From Picosynechococcus sp. PCC 7002 (GTDB lineage: Bacteria; Cyanobacteriota; Cyanobacteriia; Cyanobacteriales; MRBY01), in NCBI RefSeq assembly GCF_963860125.1, contig NZ_CAWLFA010000001.1, positions 2,604,001-2,668,000 of the forward strand: a stretch of 64,000 bases of DNA. The letters run 5' to 3'. The position numbers were made by a program, and so were the translations under genes. The notes beneath the pieces were generated by a model, which was not told the origin of the DNA, did not search any database, and worked only from the letters and a program-made list of their open reading frames with translations. This document shows positions 19,001 through 27,147 of this stretch, one piece after another (position 1 is the first letter of the stretch; each line of letters begins with the position of its first letter).

Positions 19001-19641
19001 ACGACATCCCACTAAATTATGGTTGCCTCAAGCCCATCAAAGTGATTGTTCCCGCAGGCTGTTTGCTCAACCCCCAATATCCGGCAGCGGTGGTGGCGGG
19101 CAATGTGGAGGTATCCCAAAATATTACCGATTGTTTGTATGGTGCTTTGGGGGTGATGGCGGCTTCCCAGGGAACAATGAACAACTTCACCTTTGGGAAT
19201 GCCCAGTATCAATACTACGAAACCATCTGCGGCGGCTCCGGCGCTGGCCCAAATTTCCACGGGACGGATGCGGTGCAAACCCACATGACCAATTCTCGCC
19301 TGACGGATCCAGAGGTCTTGGAATGGCGTTTTCCGGTGATGCTCGAGGAATTTTCCATCCGTAAAAATAGTGGTGGCCCAGGGCAATTTCATGGCGGCAA
19401 TGGCGTGATCCGTCGTTTGCAATTTCGGGAACCAATGACCGCCGCGATCTTGTCCAGTCGGCGATTAGTAGAACCCTTTGGGCTAGAGGGGGGCTTACCG
19501 GGCGCTTGTGGGGAAAATAAAGTGATCCGCAGCGATGGCACTGAAACAATATTGCCCAGTACCGTTGAAGTGGCGATGGAAAAAGGCGATCGCCTAGAAA
19601 TCCAGACCCCTGGGGGGGGTGGCTATGGCTCCCCTGGTTAA
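16009..19641 (+). CDS. oplAH: 5-oxoprolinase (HyuA-HyuB fusion, ATP-dependent)
   Basis: Hydrolyses 5-oxoproline to glutamate with ATP, or acts as a related hydantoinase. 1210 residues from the ATG at 16009, which follows an AGAGGA ribosome site; an in-frame upstream start would add 23 unlikely residues. The HyuA-like half has WIDRGGTFTDIVAKRPDGG and the phosphate-binding VTFDMGGTSTDVAHYDG. The HyuB-like half begins near residue 715 (DPVTLEIFNNLFRAIAEQMG) and includes MSNNPYNGGTHLPDVTV, SRGHHADLGG and GGSGAGPNFHGTDAVQTHM. The length matches eukaryotic and bacterial OplAH fusions. It overlaps the next convergent gene by four bases. Confidence 0.93.
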   Translation: MVTISSRWQFWIDRGGTFTDIVAKRPDGGLVTHKLLSENPECYPDAPVQGIRNLLGLSPDQSIPTENIEVIKMGTTVATNALLERKGDRLVLVITQGFRDALRIGYQHRPDIFALEIKLPEMLYERVIEAAERVDAQGNILQPLDLDQVRQDLQNAFDAGIRSCGVVLMHGYRYPDHERQIGAIAKEIGFTQISLSHQVSPLMKLVSRGDTTMVDGYLSPILRRYVDQVAGYLQAESQGPKLMFMQSNGGLAEATQFQGKDSILSGPAGGIVGAVKTCAIAGFEKIVTFDMGGTSTDVAHYDGSYERSFETEIAGVRLKTPMMAIHTVAAGGGSLVQYDGARFRVGPESAGAHPGPACYGKGGPLTVTDCNVLLGKIQPDFFPQVFGSDGKAPLDRAIVTEKFQALAETLAQEPAEIAAGFLAIAVENMSNAIKQISLQRGHDVSDYALCCFGGAGGQHACAIAETLGIKTIVIHPFAGVLSAYGIGLAEIRILKEKAIEKVLEADLFPELEAEFQQLKHQAIAELSQQHPPSEAEIFEERKAHLKYQGTDSTLIVTFADQKTMVAEFSALHQQRYGFTLPDKALIVESISLELICETQTATETPQPQRTAGPVKPMETVAIYSGGQWQQTPVYDCAVLQPGDVIPSPALIIEKTGTNVIEPGWQGRLNEYNHLILEKVSDISREITPVPTDFRQPDPVTLEIFNNLFRAIAEQMGVTLQNTSYSVNIKERLDFSCAIFDPQGHLVANAPHIPVHLGSMSESVYSLIQAHGTHLQPGDVYMSNNPYNGGTHLPDVTVITPVFAPGQGENTQAKPLFFVASRGHHADLGGITPGSMPPQSTQIQEEGILIDNVCLVKQGKFQTETVAQLFTDAAYPVRNLTQNLADLQAQIAANEKGLQELQRLVRHYGQGMVLAYMQHVQDNAEQAVKQQLQRLQDGEFTVNLDNGDRLQVSIQINREQQTATVDFTGTSPQSKTNFNAPKAVTQAAVLYVFRSLVQDDIPLNYGCLKPIKVIVPAGCLLNPQYPAAVVAGNVEVSQNITDCLYGALGVMAASQGTMNNFTFGNAQYQYYETICGGSGAGPNFHGTDAVQTHMTNSRLTDPEVLEWRFPVMLEEFSIRKNSGGPGQFHGGNGVIRRLQFREPMTAAILSSRRLVEPFGLEGGLPGACGENKVIRSDGTETILPSTVEVAMEKGDRLEIQTPGGGGYGSPG

Positions 19642-21179
19642 ATGCCCTTCGCCCCGGTAATTTTCGTCTGAGCGTTCACGTAGGCAAAATAAAACTTTGT
19701 GCCACTGAGATCGGTTTCGCGTAGGTTACTCCCCAGAAAGCTGGTGTTGTGGAGTACCGCATCCTGGAAATTACTGCCACTGAGGTCTGCCTGGTCGAAA
19801 TTGGTATTTTGCAGGCGGGTATTGCTGAAATTTGACTTGGGAAAAACCGTTTCGATGCAGGTGGCACAGGACAAATCTGCCCCAGAAAAATCAATGCTGC
19901 CCTGGTAATAGGGATATTTTTTGCTGCCTTGGGTGGCGCTGCCATTGAGGTTCGTGCCGCAGAGCCGCGCGCCGATAAATTTAACGTTCGACAAATTGGC
20001 ATTGGCCAACTCCATTCGCTCCAGATTCCCCTGGGAAAAGTCCGCATCTACCAACACCGCCCCTTCCCACTGACTGTTGGTAAATGTCGTTGCTGTAAAG
20101 TTGCCTTTTTTGCCGTTGGTTTGGTTGAGGATCGCTCCCGCAAAGCTCGCCTGGAGACAGTTGGTTTCTCCCAGATTTCCCCCGCACCAGTGCACATTCT
20201 GGAGATTTGCCCCCTGGAAATTGGCGCGGTAAGCATTGGCTTGATTCAGAGTTGCCGCGGTTAAATTGGCTTGGTTGAAATCAGCGTTCACTAGACAGCT
20301 ATCCGTTAAGTTAGCTTCTGTCAGATCTGCTTGGCTAAAGTTAGCCAACTCACCGTTGATACCTGTTAAATTTGCTTGCATCAGTTGGGCCTGACTTAAA
20401 TTTGTGCCTCCTAGGTTCGCCTGACTCAGGTCGGCCCCTCGTAAATTCACCCCCTGCAAATTGGTCTGACTGAGATCCATGCCGCTCAAATCAGCACCGG
20501 CGAGGTCGGGTAAATAGGTTTCATATTCCCGGAATTGGTTCCAGGCTTTGATGCCAGCTTCCCCGGCTTTGAGGAGTTGGATCGCGCGCTTGGTGCTGAT
20601 CAGGTTAGATGACTCCTGGGGCGCTTCACTATTGGATGCCTGTTGGGTCGTCTTTTTTTGTTTGGCTGTTTTTTCAAAGTGAGCAAGAAGTTGTTGGATC
20701 TGCTGTTTGATACGGTGTGAGTGCACCACCGATAGGGCTAATTCCAGATAGGTTTTGATTTCTGGGGCGATCGCCACCGGATTGTTGTCGAGCAACTGGC
20801 GACTGTAGAGCATTAAAACTTCGCCATAAAGATCGGCGCATTGGGGATCGGTGGGAAATTGCCCGTAGAGACTCTGGGCCTGGGCGATCGCCGCCTGGAA
20901 ATTTTGTTGATCCCGGAGTTCTCGAATTTTTTGCAATCGATCTGCTTTTTCAGTGCCTTGGAGGTCTTGGTTATATTTTTGCCGCTGTTCTGGATTAGAT
21001 AAAATTTCGTAAATCTGATTGAGTTCCTTAAAGTCTTCCTCCGCTTGTTTCCGTTGGTCGGCGGGGGTATTGATCGTCAGGGTGTCTGGGTGGAGGGCGA
21101 TCGCCTTGCGTCGGTAGGCCGTTTTAATTTCCCGTTGGTTAGCCGTAATCTGAATCCCCAAAATCTCGTAATAATTCAT
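19638..21179 (-). CDS. J-domain protein with C-terminal pentapeptide repeats
   Basis: 513 residues. Residues 1-73 are a canonical J-domain with HPD at 30-32 (YYEILGIQITANQREIKTAY, ALHPDTL), so it should stimulate an Hsp70/DnaK ATPase. Residues 75-180 are helical and TPR-like with a Gln/Lys-rich linker. From about residue 225 to 500 there are some 50 pentapeptide repeats of the A(D/N)LxxANL type (LSGMDLSQTNLQGVNLRGAD, ADFNQANLTAATLNQANA), which fold as a right-handed quadrilateral beta-helix. Such fusions occur in cyanobacteria; the client is unknown. It is not DnaJ itself, because the Cys-rich domain is absent. Confidence 0.88.
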   Translation of the reverse strand: MNYYEILGIQITANQREIKTAYRRKAIALHPDTLTINTPADQRKQAEEDFKELNQIYEILSNPEQRQKYNQDLQGTEKADRLQKIRELRDQQNFQAAIAQAQSLYGQFPTDPQCADLYGEVLMLYSRQLLDNNPVAIAPEIKTYLELALSVVHSHRIKQQIQQLLAHFEKTAKQKKTTQQASNSEAPQESSNLISTKRAIQLLKAGEAGIKAWNQFREYETYLPDLAGADLSGMDLSQTNLQGVNLRGADLSQANLGGTNLSQAQLMQANLTGINGELANFSQADLTEANLTDSCLVNADFNQANLTAATLNQANAYRANFQGANLQNVHWCGGNLGETNCLQASFAGAILNQTNGKKGNFTATTFTNSQWEGAVLVDADFSQGNLERMELANANLSNVKFIGARLCGTNLNGSATQGSKKYPYYQGSIDFSGADLSCATCIETVFPKSNFSNTRLQNTNFDQADLSGSNFQDAVLHNTSFLGSNLRETDLSGTKFYFAYVNAQTKITGAKGI

Positions 21180-21372
21180 AAGTGCCCTGCTGCGACCGAT
21201 GATTTTCTATCCTAGTGCCCACCCTTTAACCCGTCGCAAGGGTGCCGTGATTTATCAACTAAACGTTAAAAATATTTATGCTTGGATACGCAGTCGTTAT
21301 GATCTGAAGGAGTGACAAATAACCCAATCTTTTTTGAATCACCTCATTTTTACTGCTGTTCCGTAGCCCCCG

Positions 21373-22554
21373 ATGCCCCACCAACCCCTACCGATCCAAA
21401 CCGAAAAACCCGTTTATTCTTGGGCTGGCCATGATTTAGCCTCCCAGGAACTGCAAATGGCGAAAAATGTGGCCTCGCTGCCGTTTGTGTTTAAACACGT
21501 TTCCCTGATGCCCGACGTTCACCTGGGGAAAGGAGCCTTGGTGGGTTCTGTCATTGCCACAAAAGATGCCATCATTCCTGCGGCGGTGGGGGTCGATATT
21601 GGCTGTGGAATGGCCGCCCTCAAATTGCCCTTTAAAGGCGATCGCCTCGACGGCAAACTCAAGCAAATCCGCAAAGACCTCGAAGCCATTATTCCCGTTG
21701 GTTTTGAAGAAAACAAAGACGTTGATAAAACGGTGAGTAATTGGGGTGGTTGGCAAAACTTTAAAGATCTCCATCGGGGCGTGAAAAACCTCGAAAGCAA
21801 AGCCCTGAAGCAAATGGGTTCCCTCGGTGGCGGCAATCATTTCATTGAGGTGTGCTTGGATGAAGAAAATAATGTGTGGTTAATGCTCCACTCCGGTTCC
21901 CGTCACATTGGCAACAAACTTGCCCAATGTCACATTGGTACCGCCAAGGATCTTCTGAAACTCGTGGAAACTAAAGTACCAGATCCCGATCTCGCTTATT
22001 TCGTGAAAGGTACGCCGGAATTTGAAGCTTATTGGCGCGATCTCCAATGGGCTCAAAATTATGCTCATTTCAATCGCGATGTGATGCTGGCGCGGTTTAA
22101 AAAGGTCATCGAAAAACATCTCGCTGGTGGCAAACCAACAAAAGCCTTGATGGTTGTGAATTGTCACCACAACTATGCCGAACAAGAAACCCATTTTGAC
22201 GAAGAGATTTACGTCACCCGTAAAGGGGCAGTGCGGGCACGCCAGGAAGACTACGGTATTATTCCCGGTTCCATGGGCGCAAAATCCTACATCGTTAAGG
22301 GCAAAGGCAATGTGATGAGCTATTGTTCCTGTAGCCACGGTGCGGGACGTTTAATGTCGCGGGCCAAAGCCAAAAAAACCTTTACCTTAGATGACTTGGT
22401 GGCCCAAACGGCTGGGGTTGAATGTCGCAAAGATACTGGCATCATCGACGAAATTCCCGCCGCCTACAAACCCATCGAACAAGTGATGGCGCAACAGGCA
22501 GATTTAGTGGAAGTGGTCGCCACCCTGAAACAAGTGCTTTGCATCAAGGGCTAG
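21373..22554 (+). CDS. rtcB: RtcB-type RNA ligase
   Basis: Joins RNA 2',3'-cyclic phosphate or 3'-phosphate ends to 5'-OH ends using GTP and manganese, acting in RNA repair or tRNA splicing. 393 residues, a compact RtcB. Motifs include MPDVHLGKGALVGSVIAT, AAVGVDIGCGMAA (metal-binding Asp/Cys), LGGGNHFIEV, MLHSGSRHIGN, VNCHHNYAEQE and SYCSCSHGAGR with the catalytic His region. No archease or rtcA neighbour is seen. It ends in a CTAG shared with argB on the other strand. The stretch upstream has no clear Shine-Dalgarno site. Confidence 0.93.
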   Translation: MPHQPLPIQTEKPVYSWAGHDLASQELQMAKNVASLPFVFKHVSLMPDVHLGKGALVGSVIATKDAIIPAAVGVDIGCGMAALKLPFKGDRLDGKLKQIRKDLEAIIPVGFEENKDVDKTVSNWGGWQNFKDLHRGVKNLESKALKQMGSLGGGNHFIEVCLDEENNVWLMLHSGSRHIGNKLAQCHIGTAKDLLKLVETKVPDPDLAYFVKGTPEFEAYWRDLQWAQNYAHFNRDVMLARFKKVIEKHLAGGKPTKALMVVNCHHNYAEQETHFDEEIYVTRKGAVRARQEDYGIIPGSMGAKSYIVKGKGNVMSYCSCSHGAGRLMSRAKAKKTFTLDDLVAQTAGVECRKDTGIIDEIPAAYKPIEQVMAQQADLVEVVATLKQVLCIKG

Positions 22555-23462
22555 TGGAAAGGGGACATCGGAAACTGACTGAGGTAGTCCGACGCGACGA
22601 TCATCGAGCCAATGCCATCGTTGGTAAAGATTTCGAGCAACAGAGCATGGGGAATCCGTCCGTCGATAATGTGGGCGGCTTTAACGCCTTGGGCTAGCGA
22701 TCGCACACAACAGGTCACCTTGGGAATCATTCCCCCGGATACAACACCTTGATCAATTAACTCCCGTGCCTGCTGCAGATTCAAGCGGGGAATCAAGGTT
22801 GCGGGATTATGGTAATCCTCCAAAATACCAGGGGTATCGGTAAGTAGGATCAGTTTTTCGGCACTTAGGGCGGCAGCTAGCTCCCCGGCGACGGTATCGG
22901 CATTGATATTGTGGGCTTGACCTGTTTCATCGGCGGCCACGCTGGAAATGACAGGCACATAGCCATTTTCCACGAGGGATTGAATCAATTTGGTATCAAT
23001 GGTGGTCACTTCCCCGACAAAACCAACCCCTTCTTTCCCGACATGGCGGGCTTGGATCATGTTGCCATCTTTACCACAGAGGCCCACGGCAGCGCCGCCT
23101 TCTTGGTTGATTAAGGAAACAATTTCTTTGTTAACCCGACCGACGAGCACCATTTCCACCACATCCATGGTGTCGGCATCGGTAACTCGCAGGCCATCTT
23201 TAAACTGGGGTTCGATGTTTAATTTAGCCAGCCAGGTATTAATCTCTGGGCCACCGCCATGGACAACAATCGGCCGCATACCGATACAGGAGAGAAAGAC
23301 AATGTCGCGAATCACTTTATCTTTGAGGGTGCTGTCTTTCATCGCGGCGCCACCATATTTCACCACAATGGTACGCCCTGCAAATTGTTGCATATAAGGG
23401 AGGGCTTCACTAAGGATGCGGACGCGGGTGGCTTCGACTTCTCTGATGTATTCGCTTTCCAT
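22551..23462 (-). CDS. argB: Acetylglutamate kinase
   Basis: Phosphorylates N-acetylglutamate in arginine synthesis; in cyanobacteria it is relieved of arginine inhibition by PII. 303 residues with IVVKYGGAAM (N-terminal Lys/Gly loop), VVHGGGPEINTWL, the ATP-site Lys region near GGMIPKV, and an N-terminal helix (IREVATRVRILSEALPYMQQF region), which is the feature of hexameric arginine-sensitive enzymes. ATG start at 23462. It is convergent with rtcB, with a four-base overlap. Confidence 0.97.
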   Translation of the reverse strand: MESEYIREVEATRVRILSEALPYMQQFAGRTIVVKYGGAAMKDSTLKDKVIRDIVFLSCIGMRPIVVHGGGPEINTWLAKLNIEPQFKDGLRVTDADTMDVVEMVLVGRVNKEIVSLINQEGGAAVGLCGKDGNMIQARHVGKEGVGFVGEVTTIDTKLIQSLVENGYVPVISSVAADETGQAHNINADTVAGELAAALSAEKLILLTDTPGILEDYHNPATLIPRLNLQQARELIDQGVVSGGMIPKVTCCVRSLAQGVKAAHIIDGRIPHALLLEIFTNDGIGSMIVASDYLSQFPMSPFH

Positions 23463-23597
23463 GAATTGTTGTCGTTTCTAAGGATGGACTGAGCCCGGTG
23501 ATGTGGCTCGACATGGGTCGGTATTGTACGGGATCGGCGATCGCCCCATTTGTTCCCGATTAGCATTTTTAACGAATTTTTAGGTTTGGGTCTTAAT

Positions 23598-24158
23598 TCA
23601 AGGGCGATCGCCAATAAATTCTGGCGGTTTCCGCAGCACCGAAGGAATTTGGGCGATGATGTCCTCTGCCACGGCCCGGGGGGGACGATTGCCGGGAATT
23701 TGGATATGTAAATCTGCCTCCGCATAACGCGATCGCCGCTGTTGGAGCAGTTGCGTTAATTTGCGCTCAAGATCAACATTTTGCAAAAGGGGGCGCGATG
23801 TATCACTCCGCAGCCGTTCTACCAAGATTGGCACTGGCACATCCAGCCAAATGGTCAAACCCTGGCGCAGATAATACCAATTGGCCTGGGACACCACAAT
23901 ACCGCCCCCCGTCGCTACCACCGTCCGGGTTTGTACCGCGATTTGCTTGAGGACTTGGGTTTCGAGTTTGCGAAATTCTGCTTCCCCCATCTCGGCAAAA
24001 ATCTCACTGATCGACTGCTTTGCCAGGGTTTCAATGATGCTGTCCGAATCCAAACTGCGGTAATTCATCAATTCCGCAATAATTTCTGCGAGGGTGCTTT
24101 TCCCCGTGCCCATCATGCCGATGAGATAAATATTTAAACCTTTGAGCAAATCATCCAT
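23598..24158 (-). CDS. aroK: Shikimate kinase
   Basis: Converts shikimate to shikimate 3-phosphate with ATP. 186 residues with Walker A GMMGTGKS (14-21), the shikimate-binding DSDSIIE, RKLETQVL and the glycine triplet VVATGGGIVV, plus the lid Arg region (RSDTSRPLL). Last gene of a minus-strand run behind the LapA-like and hydroxylase/SDR genes (56 and 3 base gaps). Confidence 0.95.
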   Translation of the reverse strand: MDDLLKGLNIYLIGMMGTGKSTLAEIIAELMNYRSLDSDSIIETLAKQSISEIFAEMGEAEFRKLETQVLKQIAVQTRTVVATGGGIVVSQANWYYLRQGLTIWLDVPVPILVERLRSDTSRPLLQNVDLERKLTQLLQQRRSRYAEADLHIQIPGNRPPRAVAEDIIAQIPSVLRKPPEFIGDRP

Positions 24159-24214
24159 GGATTAGCGAGTCCAAACCGACAGACAACCATCATAAAGGGT
24201 TTTTTCCCACTGCC

Positions 24215-24424
24215 CTAACGACGAGAGCCGAGGGGAATTAAACTGCCCAAAATCAGACCCAGGCCGACCCCAATGGCGAGTAAGATGCCGAAGGGTAAAC
24301 GCACCGATTGCCACAGAAGAAAGCGGATCGACACCAGTTCAATATTCTGGATTGACACCACCGCCACCACCACCATCACAGCAGCAAGGAGAGACATGGC
24401 GATCAAGCGGCCTAGGGTCTGCAT
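24215..24424 (-). CDS. Small LapA-domain-like membrane protein
   Basis: 69 residues with two hydrophobic segments (about 7-25 and 43-63) separated by IQNIELVSIRFLLWQSVRLP. This is the pattern of the LapA/DUF1049 family: first helix, then an Asn-x-Glu/Asp segment, a short amphipathic stretch and a second helix ending in basic residues. LapA in E. coli helps regulate lipopolysaccharide assembly; a similar role here is only inferred. It lies three bases downstream of the hydroxylase/SDR gene, so the two are probably cotranscribed. Confidence 0.65.
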   Translation of the reverse strand: MQTLGRLIAMSLLAAVMVVVAVVSIQNIELVSIRFLLWQSVRLPFGILLAIGVGLGLILGSLIPLGSRR

Positions 24425-24427
24425 GGG

Positions 24428-25654
24428 TTATGCTCCGCGACTAAACAGCTTGAAATAGCTTGCCACAAAAAATTCCTTGATGGGAAATAGCAGATAGGTG
24501 AAGGGGTTGATGGTGACAATGATATTGCGAAAATCTCGCCTAGCCCCACCGACGATCCCCTTCGCGACCCAGCGGGCTGACATCACGCCCACGGGATTTA
24601 AGGCACTTTTGAATGGCCCTAAAATTAGCTTGCGGATCACGATGGGAGAGTCCAAGCGCTGTAAAGTAACGAGATCGCCTAAGGCCCGCTTACTCAGTTC
24701 ATAGAGAGGACTAACGGCGGGACTGACTTCCGCTTCGGAGGTGTTTACCCAAATTTCTTTGCGTACCCGGTCTTGGTTGGTTTCCACGGTGCTAAGGAAC
24801 AGCTCAATTAAACGCTGCTGGGAAAAGGTATTGATCGCGTAGGATTTGTGGATTGCTGCGGGGGTGCGATCGCCATGGACATTGATCCCGTGGTTAAGGA
24901 CAAGAATGTCAACTTTTTTTAAGGTTTCTAATAAATCTGCTTCTGCGCCGATCTGCCAAGGCACCGTTTGCAGGGGGATTTCTTGATTCTTAATCGTCAG
25001 GGAAATGGTTTCTTGGCTCGAAGTGAGGGCGATCGCCTTGGCTCCAGCCTGATGTAGTTCCGTGAGGAGAGCATGGCCCAGGGTCCCCGAAGCGCCCGTT
25101 ACAGCAATACGTTTACCTTTGAGAGAAAGTGCTGTGCCCATTAGTTTATCCACGAGGGTAAAGGTGCCACAGTAATAGGCCTCCTGGTTATCAAAATGGT
25201 GCCGCCAGTGGTAGGGGCGATTCACAAACCAATCCCCTGGTAACTCGGTAAAGTCTCCGGGACGGTGGGTCAGATCCGTCAGTTCATCCACGTAGGGTAA
25301 ACCCAAACCCCTGGCGATCGCCGCCCCCAAAAACGAGAGCGTGTACAAGCAGCCCGCCAATCCCAGCCAAGCCGTCGGCACTGCCAGCGCAACCAATAGC
25401 CCCCAAAGCAGTAACCCAAAACTGAGCATCACCAGCGCCTCTGGCACATCATTGTACCAATGGGCTTTTCGGTAAATTTCCGCGTTGACTGGCGTTAGAT
25501 CCCGCCGGAAAACCCGATGGTGCCATCCATGGAGGCGGCCCACTGGTTCCCAAACATGGGCAAGGACATGGTACAAATCCCGCACCAGTTCCACCCAAAA
25601 GACAGACCCAAAAACCAGACCACTACCGAGAACAAGTTGGCTACTGCTGATCAT
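24428..25654 (-). CDS. Fused fatty-acid hydroxylase-like and short-chain dehydrogenase protein
   Basis: About 408 residues. The N-terminal half is a membrane protein with His-rich clusters of the sterol desaturase/fatty-acid hydroxylase type (HVLAHVWEPVGRLHGWHH, YHWRHHFDN), which bind two irons. The C-terminal half is an SDR Rossmann domain beginning KRIAVTGASGTLGHALL with NHGINVHG and a YELSKRA active-site Tyr-x3-Lys. This bifunctional form is known in cyanobacteria, but its substrate is not established. ATG at 25654 is chosen over a TTG two codons earlier. It heads a run with the LapA-like gene and aroK. Confidence 0.8.
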   Translation of the reverse strand: MISSSQLVLGSGLVFGSVFWVELVRDLYHVLAHVWEPVGRLHGWHHRVFRRDLTPVNAEIYRKAHWYNDVPEALVMLSFGLLLWGLLVALAVPTAWLGLAGCLYTLSFLGAAIARGLGLPYVDELTDLTHRPGDFTELPGDWFVNRPYHWRHHFDNQEAYYCGTFTLVDKLMGTALSLKGKRIAVTGASGTLGHALLTELHQAGAKAIALTSSQETISLTIKNQEIPLQTVPWQIGAEADLLETLKKVDILVLNHGINVHGDRTPAAIHKSYAINTFSQQRLIELFLSTVETNQDRVRKEIWVNTSEAEVSPAVSPLYELSKRALGDLVTLQRLDSPIVIRKLILGPFKSALNPVGVMSARWVAKGIVGGARRDFRNIIVTINPFTYLLFPIKEFFVASYFKLFSRGA

Positions 25655-26006
25655 GCCCAAAGAATTACAAAAGAATTATCGAGAGTTTTTGCTACCCAAT
25701 TGTTGTAGCATTGTTTCTTTTTCTTGGGAACTTCAGACGTTGCCCAACCTTCCCAGGCTAACAACCCAAGCCCTCCCTTTGGCGATCGCCTTAAACCCCA
25801 CCACACCCCAAACTTGATGTCTGCCAATTTGTACTTGACAAAAATAAAAATCAGTGGATTTTAAAGTTGTTTTTGATGGCGATCCCCGCAAGCTTCGACA
25901 AAATAAGGCTTTAGGCAGCCCCGCAAATCTTAAGACACCCTGAATTTTTCCCGCTGATTTGCAAGACAATGTATTAGAATGGAGCCAAGTTAACAAAAAT
26001 TAAAAT
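25655..26006. other. Divergent intergenic region
   Basis: About 350 bases between the hydroxylase/SDR start and a small membrane-protein gene. Contains one HIP1. No RNA gene, long inverted repeat or conserved small ORF could be recognised; it presumably holds two promoters. Confidence 0.45.
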
Positions 26007-26195
26007 ATGCTGGTTCCAATTCTCATCTTTGATGTTGCCTTAGTTGCGTGGTCACTCCACCTGATGCAACAGGCATTTGACCAACAGGAGTTTTCTCTGA
26101 TGTTGGCAGGAACCTTAGTTGCCGCCGCCGCCGCTGCCATGATGGTTGTGTATTTTTTGATGAACAACTGTCTCCATCACTTGTTGTTGTTCTGA
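26007..26195 (+). CDS. Small two-helix membrane protein of unknown function
   Basis: 62 residues, not recognised. Two hydrophobic segments (about 2-19 and 33-54) flank a short QQAFDQQEF loop; the second contains an alanine run (VAAAAAAAMM-like) and the end is NNCLHHLLLF. ATG start. A clear terminator follows 27 bases after the stop, which supports it as a real single-gene transcript. Confidence 0.55.
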   Translation: MLVPILIFDVALVAWSLHLMQQAFDQQEFSLMLAGTLVAAAAAAMMVVYFLMNNCLHHLLLF

Positions 26196-26221
26196 GAAGC
26201 AAGAAATAAAACTCCTAACAT

Positions 26222-26256
26222 AAAGCCCCCCATGCACGATGGAGGGTTTTATTTTG
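26222..26256 (+). terminator. Rho-independent terminator
   Basis: Stem AAAGCCCCCCAT / ATGGAGGGTTTT (one wobble, one mismatch) with a five-base loop, followed by TTTTATTTT. Serves the small membrane-protein gene and lies between convergent genes. Confidence 0.85.
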
Positions 26257-26285
26257 GCCTCAACCGAAACTGTTGGCACGAAATT

Positions 26286-27026
26286 TTAAGCTTCTACGCC
26301 CACAACAGCACCATCGAGGGCCTCGACTAATTGGCGCACCGTTGCCACCATTGCCAAGGGATCGTTGAGTTTGTTGATTGCAGAGCCGACGCCAATCCCA
26401 GCAGCACCAGCGGCGATCGCCATGGGAGCTGTCACATCAGACAACCCAGACGCACACATCACAGGGACATCTACCGCGCGGGAAATGGCATGGGCTGCAG
26501 CCAAGGTGGGTGCTGCCTTTTCGATTAAACCGAGGGTTCCAGCGCTGGTGGGACGGCTGGAAGTCCCCCCTTCTGTTTGGATAATATCTGCACCCGCTGC
26601 CACGAGTTGTTCGGCGAGGGCGACCTGCTCATCGAGGGCGAGAATATGGGGAACAGTCACAGACAGGGTGACATCGGGAAGTAAGGAGCGGGTTTTCTTG
26701 GTGATTGCCAGCACTTCTTCTGCCTCAAAGCGAATCCCCTGGGCGTAGAATGCATCAAAGTTTCCAATTTCCACAAGATCAGCCCCTGCTTCAACCGCAT
26801 CAGCTAAAACTTGAGCATCAACCCCAGACACACATACAGGCAGAGAAATGACTTCTTTCACCTGACGAATCAAATCTGCATCGGCGGCAATATCGACAAA
26901 GGTTGCGCCACCGGCTTCGGCTGCCCGGGCCACAGCGAGAACATTGGTCGCATCAAAGTTATTCAAACCACTAATGACTTTTAATGCCCGACGTTGAGCA
27001 AAGGCATCTTTGAGCATGGGATCCAT
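26286..27026 (-). CDS. ycf23: Ycf23/DUF561-like TIM-barrel protein
   Basis: 246 residues. It resembles the Ycf23 proteins of red-algal plastids and cyanobacteria: ALKVISGLNNFDATNV, AAEAGGATFVDIAADADL, LPVCVSGVDAQVLADAVEAG, IQTEGGTSSRP and VPVMCASGLSDVTAPMAIAA. The alternating strands and Gly-rich ends (GAAGIGVGSAIN) suggest a phosphate-binding TIM barrel. The biochemical function is not known to me. ATG at 27026; a second Met three residues on is an alternative. Confidence 0.85.
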   Translation of the reverse strand: MDPMLKDAFAQRRALKVISGLNNFDATNVLAVARAAEAGGATFVDIAADADLIRQVKEVISLPVCVSGVDAQVLADAVEAGADLVEIGNFDAFYAQGIRFEAEEVLAITKKTRSLLPDVTLSVTVPHILALDEQVALAEQLVAAGADIIQTEGGTSSRPTSAGTLGLIEKAAPTLAAAHAISRAVDVPVMCASGLSDVTAPMAIAAGAAGIGVGSAINKLNDPLAMVATVRQLVEALDGAVVGVEA

Positions 27027-27147
27027 AGAATCAAACAGTTATTCAAAATTTTTGCTTCCCTCTAGTGTATCCTTCAATGTTCCTTCCTTCGCCGCTGGAT
27101 CGCCTGACTCGGTAAAATTGTTCGCGTCCCCCTAGAGAATCTTGGTA

